Part shown: piece by piece, positions 1 through 10,765 of the stretch
How positions within the stretch are numbered: the stretch's first letter is position 1
Layout of the letters: each line of letters opens with the position of its first letter
Assembly (NCBI RefSeq): GCF_006094275.1
Contig: NZ_CP034412.1
Span: forward strand, 1-64,000
Source of the DNA: Glutamicibacter creatinolyticus
Lineage (GTDB): Bacteria > Actinomycetota > Actinomycetes > Actinomycetales > Micrococcaceae
Length of the DNA: 64,000 nucleotides
Reading direction: 5' to 3'
The notes under the pieces: generated by a model
Databases searched by the model: none
Told to the model about the DNA's origin: nothing
What the model saw: only the letters and a program-made list of their open reading frames with translations
Made by a program: the position numbers and the translations under genes

Positions 1-1443
1 GTGAGCACCGACGAGACCAATACCATTGGCAGCTCATGGCGTCAGGTGATCCGCCAGATCGAGGATGACGACCGGGTCAAGGCGCGCTACCGCCCGTTTG
101 TATCGCTGGCCAAGGCCCAGGGTCTGATCGGCAGCACTCTCTTGGTAGCAGTGCCCAACGATCTCACACGCGATATTCTCCAGACGCAACTGCGCGAACC
201 TCTTGACGATGCACTGCGCATTGTCTTCCAAGACGAGATTCGCTGTGCAGTCAGTGTTGATCTGACGCTGGCAGATTCTGAGGAAGAAGAGAAGGCCGAG
301 GATGTCGCTGCTGCCGCAGCCATCGAAGAAGACACCGGGCCAGAGCCTACCGGCCCACGTCCCAAGCCGGCGCCGCAGCCGACTCCCCCATCGAATTCTC
401 AAGAGTTCGGTCGTCTGAATCCGAAGTACATTTTTGACACGTTTGTGATCGGTTCCTCCAACCGCTTCGCCCACGCCGCAGCGGTGGCGGTCGCTGAAGC
501 GCCGGCCAAGGCCTACAATCCTTTATTCATTTATGGAGATTCGGGACTGGGCAAGACTCACCTCCTGCACGCCATTGGGCACTATGCTCGCCACCTGTAT
601 AAGGGCATCCGGGTTCGCTATGTAAATTCCGAAGAATTCACAAATGACTTCATCAATTCAATTCGGGATGACGAGGGCGCAAGCTTCAAGCAGACCTATC
701 GCAACGTGGACATCCTGCTCATTGACGACATCCAGTTCCTTGCGAATAAAGATGCCACCCAGGAAGAGTTCTTCCATACCTTCAATGCGTTGCACAACCA
801 CAACAAGCAGGTAGTGATTACCTCCGACCTGCCTCCGAAGCAGCTACAGGGCTTCGAAGACCGGATGCGTTCCCGCTTCGAATGGGGTCTACTCACGGAT
901 ATTCAGCCTCCGGAGCTGGAAACACGTATCGCCATCCTGCGTAAGAAAGCAGATGCCGAGAACCTGTCCGCGCCCAGTGACGTCATGGAGTACATCGCTT
1001 CCAGGATCTCTACAAATATCCGCGAACTGGAGGGTGCCCTGATTCGGGTGACGGCGTTCGCTTCCCTGAATAATCAGCAGGTTGACCTGACGCTGGCGGA
1101 AACCGTGCTGAAGGATCTCATCAGCGAAGACGGCGCGCAGGAGATCACTCCCTCCACCATCATCAAACAGACCGCCGAATATTTTGGTTTGACTATTGAC
1201 GAGCTGAACAGCAAGTCGCGAACGCGTACTTTGGTCACCGCGCGACAGATCGCCATGTACCTGTTGCGGGAATTGACCGACATGTCGCTTCCTAAGATCG
1301 GTGCGGAGCTGGGCGGACGTGATCATACGACGGTGATCCACGCCGATCGCAAAATCCGCGAACTTATGGCTGAACGTCGTGCCATCTTCAACCAGGTCAC
1401 AGAGCTAACTAACCGCATCAAACAGAGCCAGCGAGAACATTAG
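1..1443 (+). CDS. dnaA: Chromosomal replication initiator protein DnaA
   Basis: This protein binds DnaA boxes as an ATP complex, opens the origin and recruits the helicase. The 480-residue product shows the four usual domains: an N-terminal interaction domain (about 1-90), an acidic then proline-rich linker (about 92-135), an AAA+ domain from about 138 with Walker [10 protein letters not shown] at 179-187 and Walker [11 protein letters not shown] near 236, and a C-terminal DNA-binding domain with the signature [15 protein letters not shown]. The frame opens with GTG at the first base of the window, so its promoter lies outside. An origin-like spacer and dnaN follow, the standard order. Codon use is visibly less GC-rich at third positions than in gyrA. 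Confidence 0.98.
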   Translation: MSTDETNTIGSSWRQVIRQIEDDDRVKARYRPFVSLAKAQGLIGSTLLVAVPNDLTRDILQTQLREPLDDALRIVFQDEIRCAVSVDLTLADSEEEEKAEDVAAAAAIEEDTGPEPTGPRPKPAPQPTPPSNSQEFGRLNPKYIFDTFVIGSSNRFAHAAAVAVAEAPAKAYNPLFIYGDSGLGKTHLLHAIGHYARHLYKGIRVRYVNSEEFTNDFINSIRDDEGASFKQTYRNVDILLIDDIQFLANKDATQEEFFHTFNALHNHNKQVVITSDLPPKQLQGFEDRMRSRFEWGLLTDIQPPELETRIAILRKKADAENLSAPSDVMEYIASRISTNIRELEGALIRVTAFASLNNQQVDLTLAETVLKDLISEDGAQEITPSTIIKQTAEYFGLTIDELNSKSRTRTLVTARQIAMYLLRELTDMSLPKIGAELGGRDHTTVIHADRKIRELMAERRAIFNQVTELTNRIKQSQREH

Positions 1444-1973
1444 GACCGAAAACCACAGCTGTGGATAGATTTGTGGATGAACTGGTGACAGCTCCAGAGG
1501 TCTCTGCGGATAACTCAGGGGGTCGCTGTGGATCTAAAAAACCGTGAAACTGAGTATCAACACCTTCGTGGAACTGAGTTCCACTTGAAACCACAGACTG
1601 TTCACATGCACAATCTGGGTTCGATCTGCCCTTTAATCGGTTATCCACAGGATCCACAAGGGTTATTAACACTCCCCCTTTAAACCCTTAGGCCTTCAAA
1701 TAACGAGTCCTTGTTCCCCTGACCTATGCCTCTCACCGAACACCAAGATCAGCTGTCGCTGATGTCGGAGACATTCTGGACAACGCAGGAACCTCGTGAC
1801 ATCACATCGAGCCACTTACCGGAGCGATCAGCTTTTCTCGGTGAGAGCAATAGCTCTAAACATGGCAAGATTGACCTTGCTCCGTGGTTCGTTGTCTATG
1901 CTTAAGAACTCGGTAGAGATTGACCTCAAAGGCTTGCTGGCAAGCTAGTGCGCTCCGAAAGGCGGATTGATTC
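1444..1973. other. oriC-like spacer between dnaA and dnaN with DnaA boxes
   Basis: This 530-base gap holds no credible gene. Against the consensus TTATCCACA I find one perfect box at 1641-1649 and one-mismatch boxes on the opposite strand at 1460-1468, 1472-1480 and 1505-1513, with weaker ones at 1527-1535 and 1650-1658. An AT-rich stretch follows the perfect box at about 1660-1700. The gap also has a 12-base direct repeat GTGRAACTGAGT at 1544-1555 and 1568-1579, and a perfect inverted repeat GTGGAAC-TGA-GTTCCAC at 1568-1584. In actinobacteria the replication origin usually lies between dnaA and dnaN, so this is the default oriC call, but box quality is modest and a denser cluster exists at 16.25-16.73 kb. 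Confidence 0.75.
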
Positions 1974-3101
1974 GTGAAGTTCAGCGTTGAAAAGGATGTG
2001 TTGGCTGAAGCCGTGTCCTGGACCGCTCGGTCTTTGTCTCAGCGTCCGCCGTCTCCGGTCCTAGCCGGTATTTTGCTGACCACCAATCAAGGAATGGTTC
2101 GGCTTGAAGGATTCGACTACGAGATCTCCTCGCATATCCAAATTCCCGCTGACATTTCCGAAGAAGGCTCGATTCTCGTTTCGGGACGCCTCCTGGCGGA
2201 CATCACCCGAAGTTTGCCTCAGTCCACCGTGACGATTGAAACCGAAGGGTCAAAGATCACGGTGACCTGCGGTCGCTCACGGTTCCATCTGGCAACGATG
2301 CCAGTGGATGAATACCCTGAACTGCCCAAACTCCCGGAAGTCTCGGGAACCGTGGACGGTCAAGCTTTCGCCGAAGCAGTTTCACAGGTGATTGTTGCTG
2401 CCTCAAAGGACGACACCCTTCCGGTTCTGACCGGGATCAAGGTTGAAATTGAAAATGACCTGATAACGTTCCTGGCCACCGACCGTTACCGATTGGCCAT
2501 GCGTGAGCTGCACTGGAAGCCTGCCCAGCCGGAAATCTCAACCTCACTGCTCATCAAGGCCAAAACGCTCAATGAAGTCGCCAAGACCTTGGCTTCAGCG
2601 GGAGAATTGAAGATTGCCATTGGCGAGAACGGCGAAATGGTCGGTTTCGAAAGCGCCAACCGGCGCACCACCTCGCTGCTGATCAACGGCGATTACCCCA
2701 AGATCCGATCGCTCTTCCCCGAAAACACCCCGATTCATGCGACCGTGCGCACCAACGAACTCATTGAGGCGGTTCGCCGCGTCTCGGTGGTGGCCGAACG
2801 AAATACTCCAGTACGCATGGCATTCACCGACGGACAGCTGACATTGGATGCTGGAACCGGGGAAGACGCCCAGGCCGAAGAAGCAATCGAAACCCAGCTC
2901 TCCGGTGAAGACATCACCGTCGCCTTCAACCCCACCTACCTGGGTGAAGGGCTGGGATCCTTCAACACTGACTACGTGCGCTTCTCATTCACCAGTGCAC
3001 CTAAGCCGGCAATGATGACCGGACAGGCCTCGGCCGAGGATGACGATCAGGACCAGTACCGGTATCTGGTCATGCCTGTGCGCCTTCCGAACGCGAACTA
3101 A
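1974..3101 (+). CDS. dnaN: DNA polymerase III sliding clamp (beta subunit)
   Basis: The product is the ring-shaped processivity clamp of the replicative polymerase. The 375-residue protein has the family length and begins MKFSVEKDVLAEAV, with the three repeated clamp folds readable along the chain, including the central LPVLTGIKVEI and ATDRYRLAMRE motifs and the C-terminal YLVMPVRLPN end that closes typical DnaN proteins. The start is GTG, preceded by a purine-rich GAAAGGCGG at 1957-1965 that can act as ribosome binding site. It sits between the oriC-like spacer and recF, as in most bacteria. Confidence 0.98.
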   Translation: MKFSVEKDVLAEAVSWTARSLSQRPPSPVLAGILLTTNQGMVRLEGFDYEISSHIQIPADISEEGSILVSGRLLADITRSLPQSTVTIETEGSKITVTCGRSRFHLATMPVDEYPELPKLPEVSGTVDGQAFAEAVSQVIVAASKDDTLPVLTGIKVEIENDLITFLATDRYRLAMRELHWKPAQPEISTSLLIKAKTLNEVAKTLASAGELKIAIGENGEMVGFESANRRTTSLLINGDYPKIRSLFPENTPIHATVRTNELIEAVRRVSVVAERNTPVRMAFTDGQLTLDAGTGEDAQAEEAIETQLSGEDITVAFNPTYLGEGLGSFNTDYVRFSFTSAPKPAMMTGQASAEDDDQDQYRYLVMPVRLPNAN

Positions 3102-3155
3102 CTACCTTTGCGGTGGGGGCAGGCAGCCCTCACCGCTTTCATTTCAGGACTCTTG

Positions 3156-4319
3156 GTGTACATCTCGCAACTCTCCCTCACCGACTTTCGCTCCTACGCG
3201 CAAGCCGATGTGCGGTTGGCTCCGGGGATCAACGTACTGATCGGTCCCAACGGGGTCGGCAAAACAAATATCGTCGAGGCCGTCGGCTACCTCGCCACCT
3301 TGTCATCGCACCGGGTGAGCAACGATGCGCCGCTGATCCGTTTCGGTGCCGAGCGGGCCATTATCCGCGGAGCCCTGCATCGAGCCGAGCGCGTCACCTC
3401 GCTGGAGGTTGAAATCACCAGCGGGAAGGTCAACAGGGCGCGGATCAACCGCGCCAATCCGGTGCGGGCGCGAGAAATCGTGGGGATTGTTCGCACCGTA
3501 CTGTTCGCCCCCGAGGATTTGGCCTTGATCAAGGGTGACCCGTCCAACCGCCGCAAGTTCCTAGATGACTTGTTGCTTTCCCTGCGCCCAGCGGAAGTGG
3601 CCACAAAGAACGACTACGAACGCATCGTCAAGCAGCGCAATGCGCTGCTGAAGTCGGTGCGCGGACGCACCACCCTCAACTCATCGCAAGAAGCAACCCT
3701 GCAGGCATGGGACCTGCAACTGGCCGCCATGGGCGCAAGGTTGATGCACGGACGGCTTCGGGTGCTGGAACTGCTCGAGCCCTACATGGCGGCGGCCTAC
3801 GCCGACTTGGCCGACGGCGCCAAGAGCGCGAGCACCCAATACCTCAGTTCGATCAGTGGAGAGGGTCCGGAGGCGGAACTGGATCATTCGCAGTTGCCCG
3901 GCCTCACCCAGCAGCAGCTGCAGGAACAGCTGCTGCACATGGTTGAATCCAACCGGGACCGTGAGCTGGAGCGGGGGATCACCTTGTTTGGCCCGCACCG
4001 CGACGACGTGGCCTTGTATCTGGGCAGCACCCCGGCCAAGGGCTACGCCTCTCACGGCGAAACCTGGTCCTTCGCACTGGCGCTGCGCCTGGCCGCCTAC
4101 CGCGTGTTCGGCGATGACGACCCGCGTCCGGGATCCGGGCCGATCCTGATCCTCGACGACGTTTTCGCCGAATTGGATGCCACCCGCCGCGATCGCCTGG
4201 CCCATATTGTTGCCGGCGCGGAGCAGGTGCTGGTCACGGCGGCGGTGCCCGAGGATGTACCATCCACGCTCAAGGGCAGTTTCTTCCAGGTTAGTCCGGG
4301 ACACGTCGATGACGTCTGA
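3156..4319 (+). CDS. recF: DNA replication and repair protein RecF
   Basis: RecF is an SMC-like ATPase that loads RecA at gapped DNA with RecO and RecR. I place the start at GTG 3156, giving the conserved opening MYISQLSLTDFRSY and 387 residues; AGGA at 3146-3149 is well spaced for it. The open frame extends upstream to 3108 but that part looks unlike RecF. Walker A is IGPNGVGKTNIVEA near the N terminus and the Walker B and signature region reads LILDDVFAELD near the C terminus. It overlaps the next gene by 11 bases, which suggests translational coupling. Confidence 0.96.
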   Translation: MYISQLSLTDFRSYAQADVRLAPGINVLIGPNGVGKTNIVEAVGYLATLSSHRVSNDAPLIRFGAERAIIRGALHRAERVTSLEVEITSGKVNRARINRANPVRAREIVGIVRTVLFAPEDLALIKGDPSNRRKFLDDLLLSLRPAEVATKNDYERIVKQRNALLKSVRGRTTLNSSQEATLQAWDLQLAAMGARLMHGRLRVLELLEPYMAAAYADLADGAKSASTQYLSSISGEGPEAELDHSQLPGLTQQQLQEQLLHMVESNRDRELERGITLFGPHRDDVALYLGSTPAKGYASHGETWSFALALRLAAYRVFGDDDPRPGSGPILILDDVFAELDATRRDRLAHIVAGAEQVLVTAAVPEDVPSTLKGSFFQVSPGHVDDV

Positions 4320-4836
4320 GGAAGAGATTGACCCGGCCAAGGCACTGCTGAACCGGATGCGCCGTCTGGCCGAGGAACGCGGGGAAACCCGCATCGATGC
4401 CGCACGCATGGCCCGCGTGCAGCAGCGCCAGGCGGCACGCAAGTCCGGGGACAAGGCTCCCCGCAAGGCCGCCGACGGGGGCCGGGACCCCAGGGTCATT
4501 GGCGAAGTGATTTCCCGTTTATCCAAAACCCGCGGCTGGGGAACCCAGGTGGCCGTGGGCTCGGTGCTCGGACGCTGGGAAGAGATCGTGGGTCCCGACG
4601 TGGCTGCCCACTGCAAGCCCGAGTCCTTTGCGGATACGGTGGTGGTGGTGCGCTGCGATTCCACCTCGTGGGCCACCCAGCTGCGGCTGCTGACCCACCA
4701 ACTGCTCAAGCGCTTCGACGCGGAGCTGGGGCCAGGAATTGTCACCGTGATCAAGGTGCTGGGTCCCAACGCCCCCTCCTGGCGCCATGGCAGTCGTTCG
4801 GTCGCCGGCCGTGGTCCGCGGGACACCTACGGGTAG
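4309..4836 (+). CDS. dciA: DciA-type helicase operator (DUF721 protein)
   Basis: The 175-residue product begins MTSEEEIDPAKALLNRM inside the end of recF and carries a DUF721 domain in its second half (ILSRL-like start, then LGRWEEIVGPDVAAHCKPESF and the WATQLRLL segment). Proteins of this family between recF and gyrB assist the replicative helicase DnaB in bacteria lacking DnaC or DnaI. The N-terminal half is charged and probably flexible. The position between recF and gyrB is the conserved actinobacterial one, which supports the call more than the sequence alone. The ATG at 4309 is chosen because the longer open frame upstream reads as shifted recF. Confidence 0.88.
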   Translation: MTSEEEIDPAKALLNRMRRLAEERGETRIDAARMARVQQRQAARKSGDKAPRKAADGGRDPRVIGEVISRLSKTRGWGTQVAVGSVLGRWEEIVGPDVAAHCKPESFADTVVVVRCDSTSWATQLRLLTHQLLKRFDAELGPGIVTVIKVLGPNAPSWRHGSRSVAGRGPRDTYG

Positions 4837-5119
4837 AAATTGCTGGCGTGCCATGTGGCGCTCTCACGCCCCCGGTGCATGCATCCCCCCTCAGTTGCGG
4901 TCCCCGAACCTCTTAGATGCAGGATTTTGTGCGTTTAGCGGCCTGTTTTGAGACGCCGATCCCAGCATTTTTCCATAAACCGGGTAGAATTGGTGTAAGT
5001 GTGCCCGCGCGGGAGTGTTGCGATTCATTCCGGTCAGGGCATAGGAACATGGCCGCGTCTTTCCGGATCAACCGGAAGCATCGGCCAGCGCATCAAAATT
5101 CGAGGAGTACGTAGCACCC
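4837..5119. promoter_or_regulatory. Leader and probable promoter region of gyrB
   Basis: This gap before gyrB holds no convincing gene; the short open frames in it have no family resemblance. It is richer in A/T than its flanks around 4920-4990 and contains a -10-like TAGAAT at 4985-4990. I see no good TTGACA-like -35 at the matching distance, so the promoter call is weak. The start of gyrB lacks a strong ribosome binding site other than CGAGGAG at about 5100-5106. Confidence 0.35.
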
Positions 5120-7180
5120 GTGTCTACCGAAAACGCTTCACCGCAGGAGCCAGCGAACAGCCCCAGCTCCACGGAATCGATGTCTTCCAAAGTTGAACAC
5201 ACCTATGGAGCCCAGGACATCACGGTGCTCGAGGGCCTGGAGGCCGTCCGCAAACGCCCCGGCATGTACATCGGCTCCACCGGACCGCGCGGGCTGCACC
5301 ACCTGGTCTATGAAGTCGTGGACAACTCTGTGGACGAGGCCCTGGCCGGGTACTGCGACACCATCGAGGTGACCCTGCAGGCCGATGGCGGGGTACGCGT
5401 GGAGGACAACGGCCGCGGAATCCCGGTGGACGTGCACCCCACCGAGGGCAAACCCACCGTTGAGGTCGTCATGACGATCCTGCACGCCGGCGGCAAGTTC
5501 GGCGGTGGCGGCTACGCCGTGTCCGGCGGCCTGCACGGTGTAGGCATTTCCGTGGTCAACGCGCTGTCCCGACGCGTGGAGACCGAGGTCCGCCGTGAGG
5601 GCTATGCCTGGCGGATCTCCTTCGCCAACGGCGGGGTCACCCAGCAGGAGCTGACCCGGGGCGAGGAAACCCAGGAAACCGGCACCATCCAGACCTTCTA
5701 CCCGGATCCGGACATCTTTGACACCACCGAGTTCGACTTCGAGACGCTGCGGGCCCGCTTCCAGCAGATGGCGTTCCTGAACAAGGGGCTGCGCATCCGG
5801 CTGACCGACGAACGGGTGCTGCACACCGAGGACGCGCTGGAGGACGACGAGGCCGGGCAGGACGCCGACCCCAAGCCCCGCGTGGTGGACTACCTGTACG
5901 AAAACGGCCTGCTGGACTACGTCAAGCACCTGAACCAGGCCAAGAAGGTCGAGCTGGTGCATGATGAGGTCATCGCCTTCGAGGCCGAGGACACCGAACG
6001 CGGAATCAGCATCGAGGTGGCCATGCAGTGGACCACCGCGTACGCCGAATCGGTGCACACCTACGCGAACACCATCAACACCCATGAGGGCGGCACCCAC
6101 GAAGAGGGCTTCCGTGCCGCGCTGACCAGCCTGATCAACCGCTACGCCCGGGAAAACAAGATCCTGCGCGAAAAGGACGACAACCTCACCGGCGATGACG
6201 CCCGTGAGGGGCTGACCGCGGTGGTCTCGGTCAAGCTTGCCGAACCGCAGTTCGAGGGGCAGACCAAGACCAAGCTGGGCAACTCGATTGCCCGCGGCTT
6301 CGTGCAGGGCGTGGTCAACGACCAGCTCGGCGACTGGTTCGGGCGCAACCCGGGCTCGGCCAAGGACATCATCCGCAAGGCCCAGCTGGCCTCCCAGGCC
6401 CGCGTCGCCGCCCGCAAGGCGCGTGACAACGCCCGGCGCAAGTCCCCCATGGAGTCCTTCGGCATGCCGGGCAAGCTCTCGGACTGCTCCTCGAAGAACC
6501 CCGAGGAATGCGAGATCTTCATCGTCGAGGGTGACTCGGCCGGCGGTTCGGCCAAGCGCGGGCGGGACCCGCACACCCAGGCGATCCTGCCGCTGCGCGG
6601 CAAGATCCTGAACGTGGAGCGCGCCCGCCTGGACCGCGCACTGGGCAACGCCGAGGTGCAGGCGATGATCACCGCCTTCGGCACCGGCATTGGCGAGGAA
6701 TTCGACATGGCCAAGCTGCGCTACCACAAGATCGTGCTGATGGCCGACGCGGACGTGGACGGCCAGCACATCACCACGCTGCTGCTGACCCTGATCTTCC
6801 GCTTCATGCGCCCGCTGATCGAACAGGGCTACGTCTACCTGGCCTCCCCGCCGCTGTACCGGATCAAGTGGTCCAACGCGCCGCACGAGTTCGTCTACAC
6901 CGACAAGGAACGCGACGACGCGCTGCTGGCCGGGCAGGCCGCGAACAGGCGCCTGCCCAAGGACAACGGCATCCAGCGCTACAAGGGCCTGGGCGAGATG
7001 GACTACTCGGAGCTGTGGGACACCACCATGGACCCCGAACACCGCACCCTGCGCCAGGTGGCGATGGACGACGCGGCCGCCGCCGACGAGGTGTTCTCCG
7101 TGCTGATGGGCGAGGACGTCGAATCCCGGCGCAGCTTCATTCAGCAGAACGCCAAGGACGTGCGCTTCCTGGACATCTAG
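5120..7180 (+). CDS. gyrB: DNA gyrase subunit B
   Basis: GyrB is the ATPase and half of the DNA-gate subunit of gyrase, which puts negative supercoils into DNA. The 686-residue protein shows the GHKL ATPase domain ([14 protein letters not shown], the glycine-rich [19 protein letters not shown]), the transducer domain, and the Toprim domain with [14 protein letters not shown] near residue 470 and the metal-binding DADVDGQH near 542, ending in the usual [14 protein letters not shown]. The start is GTG; about 30 N-terminal residues rich in Ser, Pro and Glu precede the conserved part. A gap of 79 bases separates it from gyrA, so the two are probably co-transcribed. Confidence 0.98.
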   Translation: MSTENASPQEPANSPSSTESMSSKVEHTYGAQDITVLEGLEAVRKRPGMYIGSTGPRGLHHLVYEVVDNSVDEALAGYCDTIEVTLQADGGVRVEDNGRGIPVDVHPTEGKPTVEVVMTILHAGGKFGGGGYAVSGGLHGVGISVVNALSRRVETEVRREGYAWRISFANGGVTQQELTRGEETQETGTIQTFYPDPDIFDTTEFDFETLRARFQQMAFLNKGLRIRLTDERVLHTEDALEDDEAGQDADPKPRVVDYLYENGLLDYVKHLNQAKKVELVHDEVIAFEAEDTERGISIEVAMQWTTAYAESVHTYANTINTHEGGTHEEGFRAALTSLINRYARENKILREKDDNLTGDDAREGLTAVVSVKLAEPQFEGQTKTKLGNSIARGFVQGVVNDQLGDWFGRNPGSAKDIIRKAQLASQARVAARKARDNARRKSPMESFGMPGKLSDCSSKNPEECEIFIVEGDSAGGSAKRGRDPHTQAILPLRGKILNVERARLDRALGNAEVQAMITAFGTGIGEEFDMAKLRYHKIVLMADADVDGQHITTLLLTLIFRFMRPLIEQGYVYLASPPLYRIKWSNAPHEFVYTDKERDDALLAGQAANRRLPKDNGIQRYKGLGEMDYSELWDTTMDPEHRTLRQVAMDDAAAADEVFSVLMGEDVESRRSFIQQNAKDVRFLDI

Positions 7181-7259
7181 TCCCAGGTGCGCTCCGCGCA
7201 GACACTTCGCCGCATGACGGCGTGACTACCTAAAAGCTTGACTTACCCAAAGGGATGAA

Positions 7260-9890
7260 ATGAGCGACGAGCAGACTCCTGGCAGCGAACCGGTCGACGG
7301 GGAGATCGTGGCCGACGGCGGCGACGTGCTGGACCGCATCGACCAGGTTGACTTGCAGACCGAAATGCAGCGGTCCTACCTGGACTACGCGATGGCCGTG
7401 ATCGTCGGGCGTGCGCTGCCCGACGTGCGCGATGGGCTCAAGCCCGTGCACCGGCGCGTGCTGTACGCGATGTACGACGGCGGCTACCGTCCCGAACGCG
7501 CCTACAACAAGTGCGCCCGCGTGGTCGGCGAGGTCATGGGCCAGTACCACCCGCACGGCGACAGCGCGATCTACGATGCGCTGGTGCGCCTGATCCAGGA
7601 TTGGGTGATGCGCTACCCGCTGGCCCTGGGACAGGGCAACTTCGGCTCCCCGGGCAACGACGGGGCCGCCGCCCAGCGTTACACCGAAACCAAGATGGCC
7701 CCGCTGGCCATGGAAATGGTCCGGGACATCAACGAGAACACCGTTGACTTCCAGGACAACTACGACGGGAAGAACCAGGAGCCGGTGGTCCTGCCGGCCC
7801 GCTTCCCGAACCTTCTGGTCAACGGTTCCTCAGGCATCGCGGTGGGCATGGCCACCAACATTCCGCCGCACAACCTGCGCGAGGTCGCCGAGGGTGTGCA
7901 GTGGTACCTGCAGAACCCGGAGGCCTCCCGCGAGGAGCTGCTGGCCGCGCTGATGCAGCGCATCAAGGGCCCGGACTTCCCGTCCGGATCGATGATCCTG
8001 GGCACCAAGGGCATCGCCGACGCCTACCGCACCGGCCGCGGCTCGATCACCATGCGCGCGGTGGTCAACGTGGAGGAAATCCAGGGCCGCACCTGCCTGG
8101 TGGTCACCGAACTGCCGTACATGGCCAACCCGGACAACCTGGCGATGAAGATCGCCGACCTGGTGCGCGACGGGAAGATCTCGGGCATCGCGGACATGCG
8201 CGACGAGACCAGCGGCCGCACCGGCCAGCGTCTGGTGATCATCCTGCGCCGCGACGCGGTGGCCAAGGTGGTGCTGAACAACCTCTACAAGCACACCGAG
8301 CTGCAGTCCAACTTCTCCGCGAACATGCTCGCCATCGTCGACGGGGTGCCGCGCACCCTGCCGCTGGACGGATTCATCCGCCACTGGGTCACCCACCAGA
8401 TCGAAGTGATCGTGCGCCGCACGCAGTACCGGCTGGCCAAGGCCGAGGAGGAAGCCCACATCCTGCGCGGGCTGCTCAAGGCCCTGGACGCGCTGGATGA
8501 GGTCATCGCGCTGATCCGCCGCTCCTCCACCACCGAGGCCGCCCGCGACGGGCTGATGGAGCTGCTGGACATCGACGAGGAGCAGGCCCGCGCCATCCTG
8601 GACATGCAGCTGCGCCGCCTGGCGGCCCTCGAGCGCCAGAAGATCCAGGACCGCCATGCGGAGTTGGAAACCATGATCACCGAGTTCAAGGCGATCATCG
8701 CCGACCCGGCCCGCCAGCGGGAGATCGTCTCGGAGGAACTGGCCGAGATCGTGGACAAGCATGGGGATGAGCGCCGCACCCGGATCCTGATGGGCTACGA
8801 CGGGGACATGAGCGTCGAGGACCTGATCCCCGAGGAGGAGATGGTCGTGACCATCACCCGCGGCGGCTACGTCAAGCGCACCCGGATCGACAACTACCGC
8901 TCCCAGGCCCGCGGCGGCAAGGGCATCCGCGGGGCCAGCCTGCGCGGGGACGACGTGGTGGAGCACTTCTTCGTCACCTCCACCCACAACTGGCTGCTGT
9001 TCTTCACCAACCACGGCCGCGTCTACCGCACCAAGTGCTACGAGCTGGCCGAGGCCAGCCGGGACGCCAAGGGCCAGCACGTGGCCAACGTGATGGCCTT
9101 CCAGCCTGATGAGCACATCGCCCAGGTGTTGGATCTGCGCACCTACCAGGACGCCGAATACCTGATGCTGGCCACCCGCGACGGGCTGGTGAAGAAGACC
9201 CGCCTGGAGGACTACGACACCAACCGCACCGCCGGGGTCATCGCGATCAAGCTGCGGGAGGGCGATGAGCTGGTCTCCGCCCAGCTGCTGACCCCCGAAG
9301 ATGACGTGATGCTGGTCTCACGCAAGGGACAGTCGGTGCGCTTCACCGCCACGGACACCGCCCTGCGCCCAATGGGCCGGGCCACCTCCGGGGTGACCGG
9401 CATGAAGTTCCGCGACGGGGACGAGCTGCTGGCCGCCGATGTGGTGCGTGATGACTCCTACGTCTTCACCGTCACCAACGAGGGCTACGCCAAGCGCACC
9501 GAAGTCTCCGAATACCGTGTGCAATCCCGTGGTGGCTTGGGCATTAAGGTGGCCAAGCTGAACGAGGAGCGCGGCGAACTGGTCGGCGCACTGATCGTGG
9601 AGGAAAGCGACGAGGTGCTGGTGGTGATGCAGTCGGGCAAGGTGGTGCGTTCGGCCGTTTCCCAGGTCCCATCCAAGGGGCGTGACACCATGGGCGTGAT
9701 CTTCGCCAAGCCCGGCAAGAAGGACCACATCATCGCGGTGGCCAAGAACTCCGAGGAAGAGCTCGAAGAGAACTTGGAGGAAAGTGCAGTACCGTTGAAC
9801 CCAGAAAATACGACCACTGAATCATCCGAGGACGATCACACCCCCACCGAGGGCACCGCGGATGAAAGCACTGACGGAGGTAACGCATGA
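7260..9890 (+). CDS. gyrA: DNA gyrase subunit A
   Basis: GyrA cleaves and rejoins DNA and wraps it for supercoiling. The 876-residue protein has the catalytic tyrosine at 141 in [10 protein letters not shown], and the quinolone region reads [10 protein letters not shown] with Ser102 and Asp106, the residues of drug-sensitive enzymes. The C-terminal beta-pinwheel includes the GyrA-box form QARGGKG, and the chain ends in an acidic, Ser/Thr-rich tail of about 45 residues, common in actinobacteria. AAAGGGATGAA gives a purine-rich ribosome site just before the ATG. Its stop overlaps the next gene by 4 bases. Confidence 0.98.
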   Translation: MSDEQTPGSEPVDGEIVADGGDVLDRIDQVDLQTEMQRSYLDYAMAVIVGRALPDVRDGLKPVHRRVLYAMYDGGYRPERAYNKCARVVGEVMGQYHPHGDSAIYDALVRLIQDWVMRYPLALGQGNFGSPGNDGAAAQRYTETKMAPLAMEMVRDINENTVDFQDNYDGKNQEPVVLPARFPNLLVNGSSGIAVGMATNIPPHNLREVAEGVQWYLQNPEASREELLAALMQRIKGPDFPSGSMILGTKGIADAYRTGRGSITMRAVVNVEEIQGRTCLVVTELPYMANPDNLAMKIADLVRDGKISGIADMRDETSGRTGQRLVIILRRDAVAKVVLNNLYKHTELQSNFSANMLAIVDGVPRTLPLDGFIRHWVTHQIEVIVRRTQYRLAKAEEEAHILRGLLKALDALDEVIALIRRSSTTEAARDGLMELLDIDEEQARAILDMQLRRLAALERQKIQDRHAELETMITEFKAIIADPARQREIVSEELAEIVDKHGDERRTRILMGYDGDMSVEDLIPEEEMVVTITRGGYVKRTRIDNYRSQARGGKGIRGASLRGDDVVEHFFVTSTHNWLLFFTNHGRVYRTKCYELAEASRDAKGQHVANVMAFQPDEHIAQVLDLRTYQDAEYLMLATRDGLVKKTRLEDYDTNRTAGVIAIKLREGDELVSAQLLTPEDDVMLVSRKGQSVRFTATDTALRPMGRATSGVTGMKFRDGDELLAADVVRDDSYVFTVTNEGYAKRTEVSEYRVQSRGGLGIKVAKLNEERGELVGALIVEESDEVLVVMQSGKVVRSAVSQVPSKGRDTMGVIFAKPGKKDHIIAVAKNSEEELEENLEESAVPLNPENTTTESSEDDHTPTEGTADESTDGGNA

Positions 9891-10540
9891 GTACACCATC
9901 GACGCCTCGCCCGAGCGGTAATGGTGAATCAGGCAATGCGACACCACGGACCACTCAGGTGAAAAGGCCGGCGCAGGGCACCGCCCCGCGCGGCAACCAG
10001 CCCCGTCCGGCGGCCCGCCCGGGCACCGGCACCGCGCGTCCGGCCACCGGTTCCCGGCCCGCCGCCGGCCAGGCCCGCCCCGCAGGCGCCGCCCGCCCGG
10101 CAGCCGGTCGTCCCGCCCCGGCCAATGCCCGACCGGCCGGCAGCCAGGAGAAGCTGGTGCGTCCGGCTCCGAAGGCCAAGGTGCGCAAGGCCCGGCTGCT
10201 GGTGTCGAAGGTGGAGCCGTTCTCGGTGCTCAAGCTCGCCTTCCTGCTTTCGGTCGCCTTCGGCGTGGTCACCGTGGTGGCCGCGGTGGCGTTCTGGGCG
10301 GTGCTGGATCTGACCGGCACGTTCGACAGCTTCAACCAGCTGATGCGCGACGCGATCGGGGCCGACAGCGGCTTTGACCTGCGTGACGCGTTCTCGCTGG
10401 GCCAGGTCGCCTCCTACGCCACCATTCTCTCGGTGGTCAACGTGGTGGTCATTTCGGTGCTCTCGATGCTGGGCGCGGTCCTGTACAACATCGCTGCCTC
10501 GCTGGTCGGCGGCGTCGGAGTCACCCTGACCGACGACTAA
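9887..10540 (+). CDS. DUF3566 membrane protein downstream of gyrA
   Basis: The 217-residue product starts inside the gyrA stop (ATGA), so it is translationally coupled. Its first half is a disordered, low-complexity stretch of Ala, Pro, Arg and Gly with repeated ARPA and RPAAG units (about residues 20-90). The second half is a DUF3566 domain with two membrane helices, about [20 protein letters not shown] and [20 protein letters not shown], joined by a short acidic loop. DUF3566 proteins follow gyrA in most actinobacteria (the CwsA neighbourhood in mycobacteria) and their biochemical role is not settled. I infer a membrane-anchored protein with a basic cytoplasmic tail. Confidence 0.9.
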   Translation: MSTPSTPRPSGNGESGNATPRTTQVKRPAQGTAPRGNQPRPAARPGTGTARPATGSRPAAGQARPAGAARPAAGRPAPANARPAGSQEKLVRPAPKAKVRKARLLVSKVEPFSVLKLAFLLSVAFGVVTVVAAVAFWAVLDLTGTFDSFNQLMRDAIGADSGFDLRDAFSLGQVASYATILSVVNVVVISVLSMLGAVLYNIAASLVGGVGVTLTDD

Positions 10541-10562
10541 ACACGCACCGCAACGCGCTTTT

Positions 10563-10610
10563 CGAGCCCTGGAGGGATCTGTGATGGATGCCACCAGGGC
10601 TCGATTTGTG
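10563..10610 (+). terminator. Probable terminator after the gyrA operon
   Basis: A perfect 10-base stem CGAGCCCTGG (10563-10572) pairs with CCAGGGCTCG (10594-10603) around a 21-base loop and is followed by a short T-rich run. It lies between the DUF3566 gene and tRNA-Ile. The long loop and weak T tract keep the confidence moderate. Confidence 0.55.
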
Positions 10611-10661
10611 TCCGGGCCAAAACCCCGGTAATGTTTTATTTCGTTCCGAAGGGAATGGCAA

Positions 10662-10735
10662 GGGCGTATAGCTCAGGCGGTTAGAGCGCTTCGCTGATAA
10701 CGAAGAGGTCCCAAGTTCAAGTCTTGGTACGCCCA
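10662..10735 (+). tRNA. ileT: tRNA-Ile (anticodon GAT)
   Basis: The 74-base cloverleaf has acceptor arms GGGCGTA and TACGCCC with discriminator A, a D-arm AGCTCAGGCGGTTAGAGCGC, the anticodon loop CTGATAA inside the stem TTCGC... (anticodon GAT), and a T-arm with GTTCAAG. No CCA is encoded at the 3' end. A tRNA-Ile(GAT) after gyrA is the normal arrangement in actinobacteria. Confidence 0.96.
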
Positions 10736-10765
10736 CGGAAACCTTGCCACTGGGAAAGAGGGAAA

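Noticed and set aside
1544-1595. A possible parS site in the origin gap
   Set aside because: The best window differs from the 16-base parS consensus at about four positions, and the dyad arms are in the reverse order. I keep only the repeats as a finding.
4917-5114. A 65-codon frame before gyrB
   Set aside because: It lacks a ribosome site and a recognisable sequence, and it fills the presumed gyrB promoter region.
5138-7042. A 634-codon open frame on the minus strand opposite gyrB
   Set aside because: It is a high-GC antisense shadow of gyrB with His/Gly/Val-rich, family-free sequence. gyrB is complete on the other strand.
7548-7580. Possible quinolone-resistance change in gyrA
   Set aside because: The motif reads [10 protein letters not shown] with Ser and Asp at the two key places, the normal drug-sensitive form.
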